A program made the position numbers and the translations under genes. The notes below the pieces were generated by a model that saw nothing but the letters and a program-made list of their open reading frames with translations, was not told the DNA's origin and searched no databases. Below, piece after piece: positions 1 through 8,314 of a DNA stretch of 51,983 bases (its first letter is position 1; each line of letters opens with the position of its first letter). This stretch comes from JAFAZJ01 sp050183765 (GTDB lineage Bacteria; Pseudomonadota; Alphaproteobacteria; Reyranellales; Reyranellaceae), in contig JBFXAZ010000031.1 of NCBI GenBank assembly GCA_050183765.1, positions 1-51,983 on the forward strand. Reading direction: 5' to 3'.

Positions 1-79
1 GCCCGACGAGGTTGCGGCGCGTGTCGTTGCGGCGCAGCGGCTCGAGGATCGACAGCGGTTCGGTGGGCAGGAGGGACAT
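1..79 (-). CDS. 5' end of an unidentified gene (cut by window edge)
   Basis: An open frame begins with ATG at 79 and runs off the left edge after 26 codons. The peptide starts MSLLPTEPLSILEPLRR and has no recognisable domain. The start lies 38 bases downstream of the stop of the IalB-like gene on the same strand, so the two could be co-transcribed. I cannot assign a function; a coding call rests only on the open frame, the GC-rich codon pattern and the spacing. Confidence 0.45.
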   Translation of the reverse strand, partial: MSLLPTEPLSILEPLRRNDTRRNLVG

Positions 80-117
80 CGGCGCTGAGATAGTCTCGCC
101 CGGCCCCCGGCGCAACC

Positions 118-639
118 TCAGCGCGGCGGGCAGGCCTGCACGGCCGCGGCCGCGGCGGCGGTGAAGCCGGTCAGCAGGATGGTATCGGCGACCTGCACGC
201 CGGCCTCCGTCGTGCCGCGCACCGTGACCGCGTAGGCATCGCGGAAGGCCTGGACGATGACGGCATCGTCCTCGCTGCTCGCCGCCCAGGCGCTGTTGCC
301 TGTCGTGAACAGCTTGAAGGAGAGCTTCGGCGCGAACTCCATGACCGCCTCGGTGCCCGGCTTGAAGCGGTAGGCGGGGAAATAGGTCACCACATTGGCG
401 CTGGCCTTGGCCGGCCGCCAGGCGACCAGCAGCATGGGCCGCTGCTCGTCGCGCTGGGCGGCCTGGACCACCGCGCCGGGCAGGTGGGTGACGTAGCAGA
501 CGGTGCTGTCGGCAGCGCCCGACGTCAGTGCACGCCAGTTGAAATAGGTCGCGAGCAGGCGCGGCTGATCGGCCTGGGCCAAGGCCATGGCCGACCCGAA
601 GCCGATCGCGGCGATGCTCAGAACAACCAGATTCCTCAT
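118..639 (-). CDS. IalB-like secreted protein
   Basis: A 173-residue protein with an N-terminal hydrophobic signal (MRNLVVLSIAAIGFGSAMA, residues 1-19) and a predicted mature periplasmic or secreted domain. The mature part has a Cys near residue 40 (TVCYVTH) and one near the C-terminus (VQACPP), an AVIVQAFRDA stretch and a WAA segment, a layout that resembles the invasion-associated locus B family common in alphaproteobacteria. Members are small periplasmic proteins, usually of unknown biochemical role. I chose the ATG at 639 because it gives a clean signal peptide; upstream extension would run into the methyltransferase gene, whose stop is 22 bases away. The family assignment is by overall pattern and only moderately sure. 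Confidence 0.6.
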   Translation of the reverse strand: MRNLVVLSIAAIGFGSAMALAQADQPRLLATYFNWRALTSGAADSTVCYVTHLPGAVVQAAQRDEQRPMLLVAWRPAKASANVVTYFPAYRFKPGTEAVMEFAPKLSFKLFTTGNSAWAASSEDDAVIVQAFRDAYAVTVRGTTEAGVQVADTILLTGFTAAAAAAVQACPPR

Positions 640-661
640 TGCGATCAATGTACAGGCGGCC

Positions 662-1240
662 TCACGAACGCGCCACGCCGGCGGCGTCGCGGGCCCTGGC
701 CTGGCGGCGGCGTTCCTTCTTCTTCCACATCGGCTCGCCGAAGACATGGACCGGCGGCGGCACCGGCGGCCCGCCGGGCGCCACTGGCCGCAGGGCGAAG
801 CGGCCCAGGGTCAGCATGCGGTCATACATGACGATGGCGCCGGCGATGCCGAGATTGACCGAGAAGCGCGTGGGGATGCGCACCACGTGGTCGCACAGCG
901 CCTGGACTTCCGTCGACAGGCCCTCGCGCTCCGAGCCCAGCACATAGGCCGCCTGGCGCGGGTGGCGGAAGCTGGGCAGGTCCACGGCCTCGTCGCTGAT
1001 CTCGATGCCGACCAGGGCGCAGCCCTGCGGCAGGGCCAGCGCCTTCGCATCTGCGAAGTGATAGGTCGGCACCGCGCCCGGCGTATCCGAGGTGTCCGCC
1101 AGCGCACCCTCGCGGCGGCGGTACTGGGCATTGATCGTGAAGACGAAACTGGCGCCGAAGGCATGCGCCGTGCGGAACAGGGTCCCGACGTTCATCGCCT
1201 TGCTGACGCCGTCGACGCCGATGCCGAAATAGCCTTTCAT
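662..1240 (-). CDS. SpoU/TrmH-family RNA 2'-O-methyltransferase
   Basis: A 192-residue protein of the SPOUT superfamily, which methylates ribose 2'-hydroxyls of tRNA or rRNA using S-adenosylmethionine bound in a trefoil knot. The SpoU motifs are visible: motif 1 as MNVGTLFRTAHAFGA near residues 16-30, motif 2 as AYVLGSEREGLS, and motif 3 as SVNLGIAGAIVMYDR. A basic tail (WKKKERRRQARAR) may bind RNA. The N-terminal substrate-binding domain of TrmH/RlmB is absent, as in TrmL-like or short SpoU enzymes. The ATG at 1240 starts directly before the domain. The target nucleotide cannot be told from sequence. Confidence 0.88.
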   Translation of the reverse strand: MKGYFGIGVDGVSKAMNVGTLFRTAHAFGASFVFTINAQYRRREGALADTSDTPGAVPTYHFADAKALALPQGCALVGIEISDEAVDLPSFRHPRQAAYVLGSEREGLSTEVQALCDHVVRIPTRFSVNLGIAGAIVMYDRMLTLGRFALRPVAPGGPPVPPPVHVFGEPMWKKKERRRQARARDAAGVARS

Positions 1241-1354
1241 CGCCACCCGAGTTGGGGCACAACCAGTCACTCATTCCCGCTGCGCGGCGCTTAGCATGTC
1301 CTGGGCACGCGCGACAGTCGCGCCGCCGCCCTTGCCTCGAAGCCCTTCCGCCTC

Positions 1355-2635
1355 ATGAGCGACATTCCGCCCCCCGGCGCCAGCACCGCGGCGGCCGATG
1401 CGCGCGTGCGGGCGCAGTACGAGGCGATGCCCTATCCGCCGCGCGACCCCGCCGACGAGGCCAAGCGGCTGATCGTCGGCTCGCCCAGCCACTGGCTGGA
1501 GATCAACCACTACCTGTTCGCCGGCCGCCGCGATTTCCGCATGCCGTTCCGCGCCCTGATCGCCGGCGGCGGCACCGGCGACGCCTGCGTCATGCTGAGC
1601 CAGCAGCTGCAGGACCAGCGCTGCCCGGCGGAGATCGTCTACCTCGACATCTCCACCGCCTCGCGCGCGGTGTGCGAGGCGCGGCTGGCGGCGCGCGGCC
1701 TGCGCAACGTGCGCTGCGTGACCGGCTCGCTGATGGACCTGCCGTCGCTCGGCCTCGGTTCGTTCGACTACATCGACTGCACCGGCGTGCTGCATCATCT
1801 CGACAACCCGGCCGCCGGCATGAAGGCGCTCGCCGACGCCCTGCAGCCGGAAGGCGGCATGGGCGTGATGCTCTATGGCGAGTACGGTCGCGCCGGCGTC
1901 TACCTGATGCAGGAGATGCTGCGCGTGCTGGCGCCGGAGGATTCCGATCCCAAGGACCGCGTGGCGATGGCCAAGCGGCTGATCCGCTTCCTGCCGCCGA
2001 CCAACCTGTTCCGCCGCAACCCGTTCCTCAACGATCACGTCTCAGGCAACGACGGCGCGCTCTACGATCTGCTGCTGCACAGCCGCGACCGCGCCTATAC
2101 CGTGCCGCAGATCGTCGAGATGACCAAAGGCGCCGGCCTGCGCCTGGTCGGTTTCGCCGAGCCGCTGCGCTACGAGCCGGCGACCTACATGAGCGATCCG
2201 CAGATCGCCCGGCGCTTCGCCGACATGCCGTTCCTCGAGCGCGCCGCCTTCGCCGAGCGTCTCGCCAGCAACCTGCGCGCCCACGTCTTCTATGCCACCA
2301 AGGCGGGCTACGACACGGTGGCGCGGCCGGAGGACACGCTGGCCATCCCGGTGCTGCGCGAGCTCGAGGCGACGCAGCTGGCCCAGGGCCTGAAGCCCGG
2401 CATGCCGCTGGTCGCCAATCTCGACGGCTTTCCCTGGCGCGCCACCCTGCCGCCGCTGGCCAGCCAGATCGTGGCGCTGATCGACGGCCGCCGCACCATC
2501 GCGGAGATCTACACGGCGATGGGCGCCTATGGCTCGCAGCCGCTGTGGGACGACTTCCGCGCCCAGTTCGATCAGCTCTACGTCGTGCTCAACGGCATCA
2601 ACCACATCCTGCTGCGGTTCCGCGCCGGGCGGTAG
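1355..2635 (+). CDS. Class I SAM-dependent methyltransferase with C-terminal extension
   Basis: A 426-residue protein. Residues about 65-180 carry a Rossmann methyltransferase core: the glycine-rich SAM motif FRALIAGGGTGDA, an acidic strand end (EIVYLDIS), then FDYIDCTGVLHHLDNP, typical of motif IV/post-motif in class I enzymes. The N-terminus (VRAQYEAMPYPPRDP) matches a group of bacterial methyltransferases that begin with a YxxxPYPP segment. The C-terminal 200 residues look like a winged-helix or PqqD-like region (VALIDGRRTIAEIYTAMG) and are not catalytic. Substrate unknown. The gene stands alone on the plus strand, and a 126-base palindromic repeat follows. Confidence 0.85.
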   Translation: MSDIPPPGASTAAADARVRAQYEAMPYPPRDPADEAKRLIVGSPSHWLEINHYLFAGRRDFRMPFRALIAGGGTGDACVMLSQQLQDQRCPAEIVYLDISTASRAVCEARLAARGLRNVRCVTGSLMDLPSLGLGSFDYIDCTGVLHHLDNPAAGMKALADALQPEGGMGVMLYGEYGRAGVYLMQEMLRVLAPEDSDPKDRVAMAKRLIRFLPPTNLFRRNPFLNDHVSGNDGALYDLLLHSRDRAYTVPQIVEMTKGAGLRLVGFAEPLRYEPATYMSDPQIARRFADMPFLERAAFAERLASNLRAHVFYATKAGYDTVARPEDTLAIPVLRELEATQLAQGLKPGMPLVANLDGFPWRATLPPLASQIVALIDGRRTIAEIYTAMGAYGSQPLWDDFRAQFDQLYVVLNGINHILLRFRAGR

Positions 2636-2640
2636 GACCT

Positions 2641-2766
2641 TACCTTCCCCCGGAGGGAGAAGGTGGCGCGCGCAGCGCGACGGATGGGGGATGCTTCAAC
2701 GAATCCGGTGTCCGTCTTCGACATCCCCCATCCGCCTTCGGCACCTTCCCCCTCCGGGGGAAGGTA
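2641..2766. repeat. Large palindromic intergenic repeat (element 1)
   Basis: Left arm 2641-2693 and right arm 2722-2766 are inverted copies. Both begin or end with a TACCTTCCCCCGGAGGG block, itself a small hairpin, and with a GGATGGGGGATG block at the inner end. The centre (2694-2721) is unique. It fills the gap between the methyltransferase and the EamA gene. It resembles element 2 at 28187-28340, which has the same architecture with a slightly different outer block. No coding potential is evident inside it. Confidence 0.85.
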
Positions 2767-2776
2767 GAATCACGTG

Positions 2777-3706
2777 ATGTCCACCGGCTTCGCCATCGCG
2801 CTCGGCACGGCCGCCCTCTGGGCGCTGTACCTCGTGGTCTCGCGCCACGTCGTGGGCGCCGCCGGCTTCGATCCCTGGGCCTATACGCTGGTGCAGGTGC
2901 TCACCGGCGGCTTGGTGCTGCTGTGGCTCGGCAGGCGCGCGCCGGCCGACTGGCGCGGCCTGCTGACGCCGTGGATGATCGGCTACGGCATGCTGCGGGT
3001 GTGGATCACCGGCATGTCCTCGGCCGCGCTGGTCTACCTCGTCGCGACGCAAAGCACGCTGCTCTCGACCATGAACGTGCTGCTGGGCGCCGCCGTCGCC
3101 TGGTTCGTCCACCGCATCGCCGCGCCCGCAGGGGAGCGCCGCGCGCTGCTGCTGCTCGCGATCGGCCTGGCGATCATGACGGCTTTCCTCTCGCCCGCCG
3201 CCGCCTATGCCGGCGCGCTGTGGCTGTTGTGCTCCGAATCCGCCGTCGTGGTCGCGGCACTCGCCGTCGAGCGCCACCCGCGCAACCGCAGCGAGGACAT
3301 CGCCGAGCGCAGCCGCTTCGCCGGCGACACGCTGATCGTCACGTCGCTGGTGCTGATCCTCGCGTGGAGCCTCGCCGGCCTGCTCGGCATCACCCGCTCG
3401 CCCTGGGCCATCGGCGCCGGCGCCTTCGGCAATCCCATGCTCTGGGCCTGGGGCGTCGGCGTCGGCCTCGTCTTTCGCGGCCCCGGCCAGTGGGCCACCT
3501 TCTACGCGCTGCGCGTCGCCGGCACCCAGGGCTATCTCATCGCGCTCACGCTGATGCCGCTCTTCACCATCGGCTTCGAGTTCGCCGGCGCCGGCCTCGG
3601 CTGGACGGACGCGCCGGCGCTGTCCTGGGGCGAATGGACCGGCGCGGCGATCATCGGCACCGCCTCGCTGTGGCTGATGGCGGCGCGGCTACGACCCGGA
3701 CGCTGA
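2777..3706 (+). CDS. EamA/DMT-family inner-membrane transporter
   Basis: A 309-residue, highly hydrophobic protein with about ten predicted membrane segments, the usual size and layout of drug/metabolite transporter (EamA) exporters, which have two repeated five-helix halves. The first helix (GFAIALGTAALWALYLVV) and the paired repeat in the second half are visible. Substrate unknown. ATG at 2777 is chosen; an in-frame GTG directly before it (2774) is possible. The 3' end overlaps the convergent IclR gene by 18 bases. Confidence 0.82.
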   Translation: MSTGFAIALGTAALWALYLVVSRHVVGAAGFDPWAYTLVQVLTGGLVLLWLGRRAPADWRGLLTPWMIGYGMLRVWITGMSSAALVYLVATQSTLLSTMNVLLGAAVAWFVHRIAAPAGERRALLLLAIGLAIMTAFLSPAAAYAGALWLLCSESAVVVAALAVERHPRNRSEDIAERSRFAGDTLIVTSLVLILAWSLAGLLGITRSPWAIGAGAFGNPMLWAWGVGVGLVFRGPGQWATFYALRVAGTQGYLIALTLMPLFTIGFEFAGAGLGWTDAPALSWGEWTGAAIIGTASLWLMAARLRPGR

Positions 3707-4459
3707 CACCAGGTTGGCCGACAAGGTCTTCGCCGTCTCGCGCATGTCGCGCGCCAGCGCGGCGAGCGGCACGCGCGTGAGCTGACCGGAGAGGCCGATG
3801 CAGACCAGCGTGTGGGTGATATGGCCGCGCGTGTTCAGCACCGGCACGGCGACGATGGTGATGCCCGCGATGTAGTTGCCGCGATCGACGGCGTAGCCCT
3901 GGCGGCGCACGGTCTCGACCTCGGCACGCCACGCCTTCCACGGCGGCGCGTTCTGCCAGCGCAGGGCGTCGAAGCGCGGCTTCAGCTCGGCGAGCGGACG
4001 ATCGCCGAAGGCCGCGACGCAGCGGCCGGTGGCGCTGATCAGCGCCGGGAAGCGGCTGCCGACATCGACGTGCAGGCGGACCGGCGTGCGCGCGCGCGAC
4101 AGCGCCAGCACGACCATGTGCTCGACGCCGGCGGTCTCGACGCCGATGGCCGTGACGGCGTGATCCCGCGACAGGCGGTCGAGCTCGGGCTGCACGAGAT
4201 TGGCGAAACCGCTGGTTTCCAGCACGGCGCGCGCCAGCGACAGCATGCCGGTGCCCAGGCTGTAGCGCTTGGTGGCGTCGACCTGCACCAGCCCGTCGGC
4301 CACCAGCGCGCGCAGGATGTGCAGCGCCGTGCTGGGCACGAGATCGAGCTCGCGCGCGATCGCCTTGACGCCCAATGGCGTGCGCACGCGGCCCAGCAGC
4401 CGCAGGATCGCGATGGCGCGGCTGACGGCGGGGACGGGCCGGATCCTGCTCTCGAGCAT
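3689..4459 (-). CDS. IclR-family transcriptional regulator
   Basis: A 256-residue protein. Residues about 8-68 form the IclR winged helix-turn-helix (PAVSRAIAILRLLGRV, then VKAIARELDLVPSTALHILR with recognition helix). Residues 80-250 form the effector-binding GAF-like domain, including the ISATGRCVAAF and AVPVLNTRGHI stretches characteristic of the family. It is divergent from an acyl-CoA ligase/dehydratase operon and a perfect inverted repeat lies right at its start codon, so it probably controls that operon and itself. The ligand is likely the acid or CoA ester handled by the operon; that is inference. Confidence 0.92.
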   Translation of the reverse strand: MLESRIRPVPAVSRAIAILRLLGRVRTPLGVKAIARELDLVPSTALHILRALVADGLVQVDATKRYSLGTGMLSLARAVLETSGFANLVQPELDRLSRDHAVTAIGVETAGVEHMVVLALSRARTPVRLHVDVGSRFPALISATGRCVAAFGDRPLAELKPRFDALRWQNAPPWKAWRAEVETVRRQGYAVDRGNYIAGITIVAVPVLNTRGHITHTLVCIGLSGQLTRVPLAALARDMRETAKTLSANLVSASGS

Positions 4460-4497
4460 CGTTGTATATGTACAACGATAGAATCTATTTTACAACG
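4460..4497. promoter_or_regulatory. Candidate IclR operator: inverted repeat plus third half-site
   Basis: CGTTGTA (4460-4466) and TACAACG (4471-4477) form a perfect 7-base inverted repeat around a 4-base spacer. A third copy of TACAACG lies at 4491-4497, exactly 20 bases (about two helical turns) from the second. The block sits in the only short AT-rich stretch between the divergent IclR gene (starts 4459) and acyl-CoA ligase gene (starts 4526). IclR regulators usually bind short palindromes in such intergenic regions. The sequence is seen; the binding is inferred. Confidence 0.65.
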
Positions 4498-4525
4498 CCG
4501 GTCCCGAGCCTCTAGCCTTGGACCG

Positions 4526-6061
4526 ATGGCCAGGCTGACCGACTACACGCGCTACGCCGACGCCCAGGCGCAGTTCTCCAGCGAGAAGCTGTGGGAGCTG
4601 TTCGATGGCGACCGGCAGAGGCTCAACATCGCGCACGAGTGCATCGACCGGCATGTCGAGGGCGAGCGCACGGCGGTGATCGTCGTGCAGGCCCAGGGCG
4701 GCGAGGAGGTGCTGAGCTTCCGGCAGATCGCCGAGGACTCCTCACGCTTCGCGCACTACCTCAAAGAGCGCGGCGTCGGTGCGGGCGATCGCGTGGCGAT
4801 CATGCTGGAGCCCTCGCGCGCCTTCTACATGGCGGTGTTCGGCGCGATGAAGGCTGGCGCCATCGCCGTGCCGCTGTTCACGCTGTTCGGTCCCGACGGC
4901 GTGCGCCTGCGCGTCGAGGACTGCAAGCCCGGCCTGTTCGTGACCAACGCCGAGAAGGCGCCGATGGTACCGGGTAGCCTGGTCGCCGACGACGCCTTCA
5001 TCGCCAGCCTCGAGCGCTTCGCGCCGCGCTTCACGCCCGATACGCGCGCCGACGACATGGCGATCTTCCAGTACACGTCGGGCACCACACGCGAGCTGCC
5101 CGAAGCGGTCAAGCACACCCATCGCGCCGTGGTCACCCTGATGGTGGCGGCGCTGTACGGCACCGGCATCCGGCCGGGCGACCGGTTCTTCTGCCCGTCG
5201 TCACCAGCCTGGGGTCACGGGCTGTGGCACGGCACCCTGGCGCCGCTGGCGCTGGGCGTCACCATCGGCGCCTATGCCGGCCGGTTCGACGCCGAGCGTC
5301 TGCTGCAGGCGCTGCAGGATCACCGCTTCACCAACCTGTCGGCGGCGGCGACGCACTACCGCATGATGCGCGTATCGGGCGCGGCACCGCGCTACCACAG
5401 CCATCTGGAGAAGCTGTCCTTCACCGGCGAGCCGATCGACGGCGAGACGGCAGCGTTCGCCGAAGCGCATTTCGGCCATCCCGTCGGCAGCATGTACGGC
5501 ACGACCGAGATCGGCGTGATCCTCGCCGCCTATCCCGGCGCGCCTGATTTCGTCGTCAAGCCGGGCTCGCTGGGCAAGCCGGTGCCGGGCTGCAAGGTCG
5601 AGGTGCACGACGCGTCGGGCAAGCCCTGCCCACCGGGCGTCACCGGCGAGATCAAGGTCTGGCGGCGCAACGCCTGGATCGCGACCAAGGATCTCGGGCG
5701 CATCGACGAAGACGGCTACTTCTTCCACGCCGGGCGTGCCGACGACGTGATCATCTCCGCCGGCTGGACGATGAGCGCGGTCGAGATCGAGGACGCGATC
5801 CTCAAGCACGCCGACGTGCGCGAGGCCGCCGCCATCGGCGTGCCCGATGCGCTGCGCGGCCAGGTCGTGAAGGCCTTCGTCGTCTCGCCGCGCGCCGGCG
5901 ATGCGTGCTTCGTGCAGGAGATTCAGGATCTCGTGCGCAGCCGGCTGAGCCAGCACGAATATCCGCGCCAGGTCGCCTTCGTTCCCGAACTACCCAAGAC
6001 GCCCGCCGGCAAGGTCAACCGCAAGGTGCTGCGCGAGCGCGAACAGAGAGAGACGGTCTGA
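4526..6061 (+). CDS. AMP-forming acyl-CoA ligase (ANL superfamily) with atypical P-loop
   Basis: A 511-residue enzyme expected to activate a carboxylic acid with ATP to an acyl-AMP and then an acyl-CoA. Visible ANL motifs: core A3 loop YTSGTTRELPEAVKHTHR (183-200), SMYGTTEIGV (A5-like), the DLGRIDEDGYFFHAGRADD hinge region, and the C-terminal catalytic lysine in KTPAGKVNRK. Length is normal. Two oddities: the P-loop lacks the usual G-x-P-K-G (Lys replaced by Glu, one extra residue), and the A8 region reads IISAGWTMSAVEIED instead of the common SGYRIGP form. It is the first gene of an operon with an acyl dehydratase (TGATG overlap) and is divergent from an IclR regulator. Substrate unknown, possibly an aromatic or branched acid. 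Confidence 0.88.
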   Translation: MARLTDYTRYADAQAQFSSEKLWELFDGDRQRLNIAHECIDRHVEGERTAVIVVQAQGGEEVLSFRQIAEDSSRFAHYLKERGVGAGDRVAIMLEPSRAFYMAVFGAMKAGAIAVPLFTLFGPDGVRLRVEDCKPGLFVTNAEKAPMVPGSLVADDAFIASLERFAPRFTPDTRADDMAIFQYTSGTTRELPEAVKHTHRAVVTLMVAALYGTGIRPGDRFFCPSSPAWGHGLWHGTLAPLALGVTIGAYAGRFDAERLLQALQDHRFTNLSAAATHYRMMRVSGAAPRYHSHLEKLSFTGEPIDGETAAFAEAHFGHPVGSMYGTTEIGVILAAYPGAPDFVVKPGSLGKPVPGCKVEVHDASGKPCPPGVTGEIKVWRRNAWIATKDLGRIDEDGYFFHAGRADDVIISAGWTMSAVEIEDAILKHADVREAAAIGVPDALRGQVVKAFVVSPRAGDACFVQEIQDLVRSRLSQHEYPRQVAFVPELPKTPAGKVNRKVLREREQRETV

Positions 6062-7200
6062 TGTCGAGCACCGCCACCCAGCGCAGCTTCCCCAAGATCA
6101 CCGAGGCCGGGCTCGACGTTCTGCGCGGCCGCATCGGCGTGAAGATCGGCCAGACCGCCGAGCCGTGGTGCCACGAGGCCACGCGCGACAACATCAGGCA
6201 CTACGCCCATGGCATCGGCGACGACAACCCGCTGTGGTGCGTGCCGGAATACGCGGCGAAGACGAAGCATGGCGGCATCATCGCCCTGCCCAGCTTCCTG
6301 TTCGCCACCAGCCGCATCATATCAGGCTATGTCGGCGGCCTGCCGGGCGTGCATGCGATGTGGTCGGGATCGGACTGGCAGTGGCACAAGACCGTGCAGC
6401 GCAACGACGAGATCAAGACCGAGGCCTGGCTCAAGGATATCGTCGAGCACCAGACCAAGTTCGCCGGCCGCGCCATCCAGCAGATCTACCACGTCGACTT
6501 CTTCAACCAGCACGGCGACATGGTTGCTTCAGCCGACAGCTGGTGCTTCCGCACCGAGCGCGATCACGCGCGCGAGAAGGGCACCAAGTACGCCGACGTT
6601 AAGGCGCGCCCGCCGCGCCGCTACACCGAGCAAGAGCTGGCCGACGCCTACAGCCTCTATCGCGAGGAGAAGGTCCAGGGCGCCACGCCGCGCTATTGGG
6701 ACGACGTGAAGGAGGGCGAGGCGCTGCCGACGATGCTCAAGGGACCGATGACGGTCACCGGCTTCATCGCCTACGCGCAGGGCTGGGGCGGCCTCTACAT
6801 CCGCGCCAACAAGCTGGCCTGGCGCCTGATCGATGCGCATCCCGGCACCGGCATCGCCAACAAGTTCGGCATCCCCGACTGCCCCGAGCGCGTGCACTGG
6901 GAGGAGGAGTTCGCGCACGAGGTCGGCGCGCCCGGCGCCTACGACTACGGCCCCGAGCGCGCCTCGTGGCTGACGCATCACATGACCAACTGGATGGGCG
7001 ACGACGGGTTCCTGCGCGCCGCCACCTGCAAGATCCGCCGCCACAACCCGGCCGGCGACATGCTGTTCATCACCGGCAAGGTGAGCCGCAAGTATGTCGA
7101 GAACGGCCGCCACCTCGTGTCCATCGAGCAGGAAGCGCGCAACCAGGACAACGAGCTGTCGATTCTCGGCACCGGGGTCGTGGAGTTGCCGAAGATGTAG
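6061..7200 (+). CDS. Two-domain MaoC/FAS1-like acyl dehydratase
   Basis: A 379-residue protein with an N-terminal hot-dog domain of the FAS1-like dehydratase type (residues about 15-160, including HYAHGIGDDNPLW, the family's dehydratase/hydratase signature) and a second MaoC-like half (about 210-375). Such proteins are putative enoyl-CoA hydratases or hydroxyacyl-CoA dehydratases. It overlaps the acyl-CoA ligase gene by one base (TGATG), so translation is probably coupled and the two act in one catabolic route. It is the C-terminal partner to the ligase under the IclR operator. Confidence 0.82.
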   Translation: MSSTATQRSFPKITEAGLDVLRGRIGVKIGQTAEPWCHEATRDNIRHYAHGIGDDNPLWCVPEYAAKTKHGGIIALPSFLFATSRIISGYVGGLPGVHAMWSGSDWQWHKTVQRNDEIKTEAWLKDIVEHQTKFAGRAIQQIYHVDFFNQHGDMVASADSWCFRTERDHAREKGTKYADVKARPPRRYTEQELADAYSLYREEKVQGATPRYWDDVKEGEALPTMLKGPMTVTGFIAYAQGWGGLYIRANKLAWRLIDAHPGTGIANKFGIPDCPERVHWEEEFAHEVGAPGAYDYGPERASWLTHHMTNWMGDDGFLRAATCKIRRHNPAGDMLFITGKVSRKYVENGRHLVSIEQEARNQDNELSILGTGVVELPKM

Positions 7201-7251
7201 GCGTGCGAGGCAGGGCCGCGCGAGCCCTCCACCCTTCTGGCACGCTGGCTC

Positions 7252-7266
7252 TGGCACATTGCTTGC
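7252..7266 (+). promoter_or_regulatory. Sigma-54-like -24/-12 element
   Basis: TGGCAC (7252-7257), five bases, then TTGC (7263-7266), matching the sigma-54 core (TGGCAC-N5-TTGC). A start site about 12 bases on would fall at the oxygenase ATG at 7279, giving an almost leaderless transcript. No enhancer-binding protein gene is nearby, so this could be chance in GC-rich DNA. Confidence 0.3.
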
Positions 7267-7278
7267 CTTGACTGGCGC

Positions 7279-8292
7279 ATGACCAGCGCCATTCCGATTA
7301 TCGATGTTTCACCCTTCTTGCACGGCAACGACGCCGAGCGTCGCGCTGTGGCGCAGCGGGTCGACACGGCCTGCTCCGACCTCGGCTTCCTGCTGGTATC
7401 GGGGCACGGCGTTCCCGACGCGCTCGTCGAGGACATGCGGCGCGTCTCGATGGCGTTCTTTCAGCGGCCGCAGGAGGAGAAGCTCCGCTATCGCATGCCG
7501 CCGGACCGCTATCGCGGCTTCATCAGCTTCGGCAACGAGGCGCTGGCCTACAGCCTCGACGAGGAGACGCCGCCCGATCTGAAGGAGTCGTTCTCGATCG
7601 GGCCGGTGGATGCGCCCGACGACGCTTATCACCGCGCGGCGACGCCGGCCAATTTCTTCGCGCCCAACATGTGGCCCGAGGGAATGCCTGAGTTTCAGTC
7701 CGCCTGGACGGCGTACTACCGCCACATGGAGGGGCTCGCGACGACACTGATGCGCATCTTCGCCATGGCGCTGGGCCTGGACGAGCACTATTTCGACGAC
7801 AAGGTCGATCGCCACATCACCAATTTCAGCGTGCTGCACTATCCGCCGCAGCTCGAGCCGCCGAAGCCCGGTCAGCTGCGCGCCGGCGCGCATTCCGACT
7901 ACGGCAGCCTGACGATCGTCAAGCCGGACGCGGCCGAAGGCGGTCTGCAGGTGCAGACGCGTGACGGCGCGTGGCTCGACGTACCGCACGTGCCCGAAGC
8001 GTTCGTCGTCAACCTCGGCGACCTGATGGCCGAATGGACCAACGACCGATGGGTTTCGACCCTGCACCGCGTCGTCAATCCCTCACGCACCGCCGGCGAG
8101 TCGGCCCGGCGCATGTCGATGACCTTCTTCCATCAGCCCAACTACGACGCGGTCATCGAGTGCCTGCCGAACTGCGCCGACACGCAGCGGCCGCCACGCT
8201 ACGGCTCCATCACGTCGGGCGAGCACGTCTGGATGAAGATCAACAAGCACCGCAGACCGGAACTCGACGCCGCCACGACAGCGCCAGCATAG
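7279..8292 (+). CDS. Isopenicillin-N-synthase-type 2-oxoglutarate/Fe(II) oxygenase
   Basis: A 337-residue non-haem iron oxygenase. The iron ligands are His205 and Asp207 (AHSDYGSLTI) and His263 (STLHRVVNPS); Arg278-x-Ser280 (RRMSMTFF) is the co-substrate carboxylate-binding pair. The N-terminus IPIIDVSPF and GFLLVSGHGVP are typical of the IPNS/DIOX fold, which fixes the start at 7279. Bacterial relatives hydroxylate or desaturate small molecules; the substrate cannot be told. No ribosome binding site is clear, consistent with a possible leaderless message. It follows the acyl dehydratase after 78 bases and may be a separate unit. Confidence 0.88.
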   Translation: MTSAIPIIDVSPFLHGNDAERRAVAQRVDTACSDLGFLLVSGHGVPDALVEDMRRVSMAFFQRPQEEKLRYRMPPDRYRGFISFGNEALAYSLDEETPPDLKESFSIGPVDAPDDAYHRAATPANFFAPNMWPEGMPEFQSAWTAYYRHMEGLATTLMRIFAMALGLDEHYFDDKVDRHITNFSVLHYPPQLEPPKPGQLRAGAHSDYGSLTIVKPDAAEGGLQVQTRDGAWLDVPHVPEAFVVNLGDLMAEWTNDRWVSTLHRVVNPSRTAGESARRMSMTFFHQPNYDAVIECLPNCADTQRPPRYGSITSGEHVWMKINKHRRPELDAATTAPA

Positions 8293-8314
8293 CGCCCGCC
8301 GGCCTTGCCCGACG

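Noticed and set aside
484..1294. Long plus-strand frames opposite the IalB-like and SpoU genes
   Set aside because: Low-complexity Arg/Ala-rich shadows of the real minus-strand genes in GC-rich DNA.
1252..3780. 842-codon plus-strand frame over the methyltransferase and EamA genes
   Set aside because: Crosses the palindromic repeat and is Arg/Pro/Ala-rich with no domains; the other frame encodes recognisable proteins.
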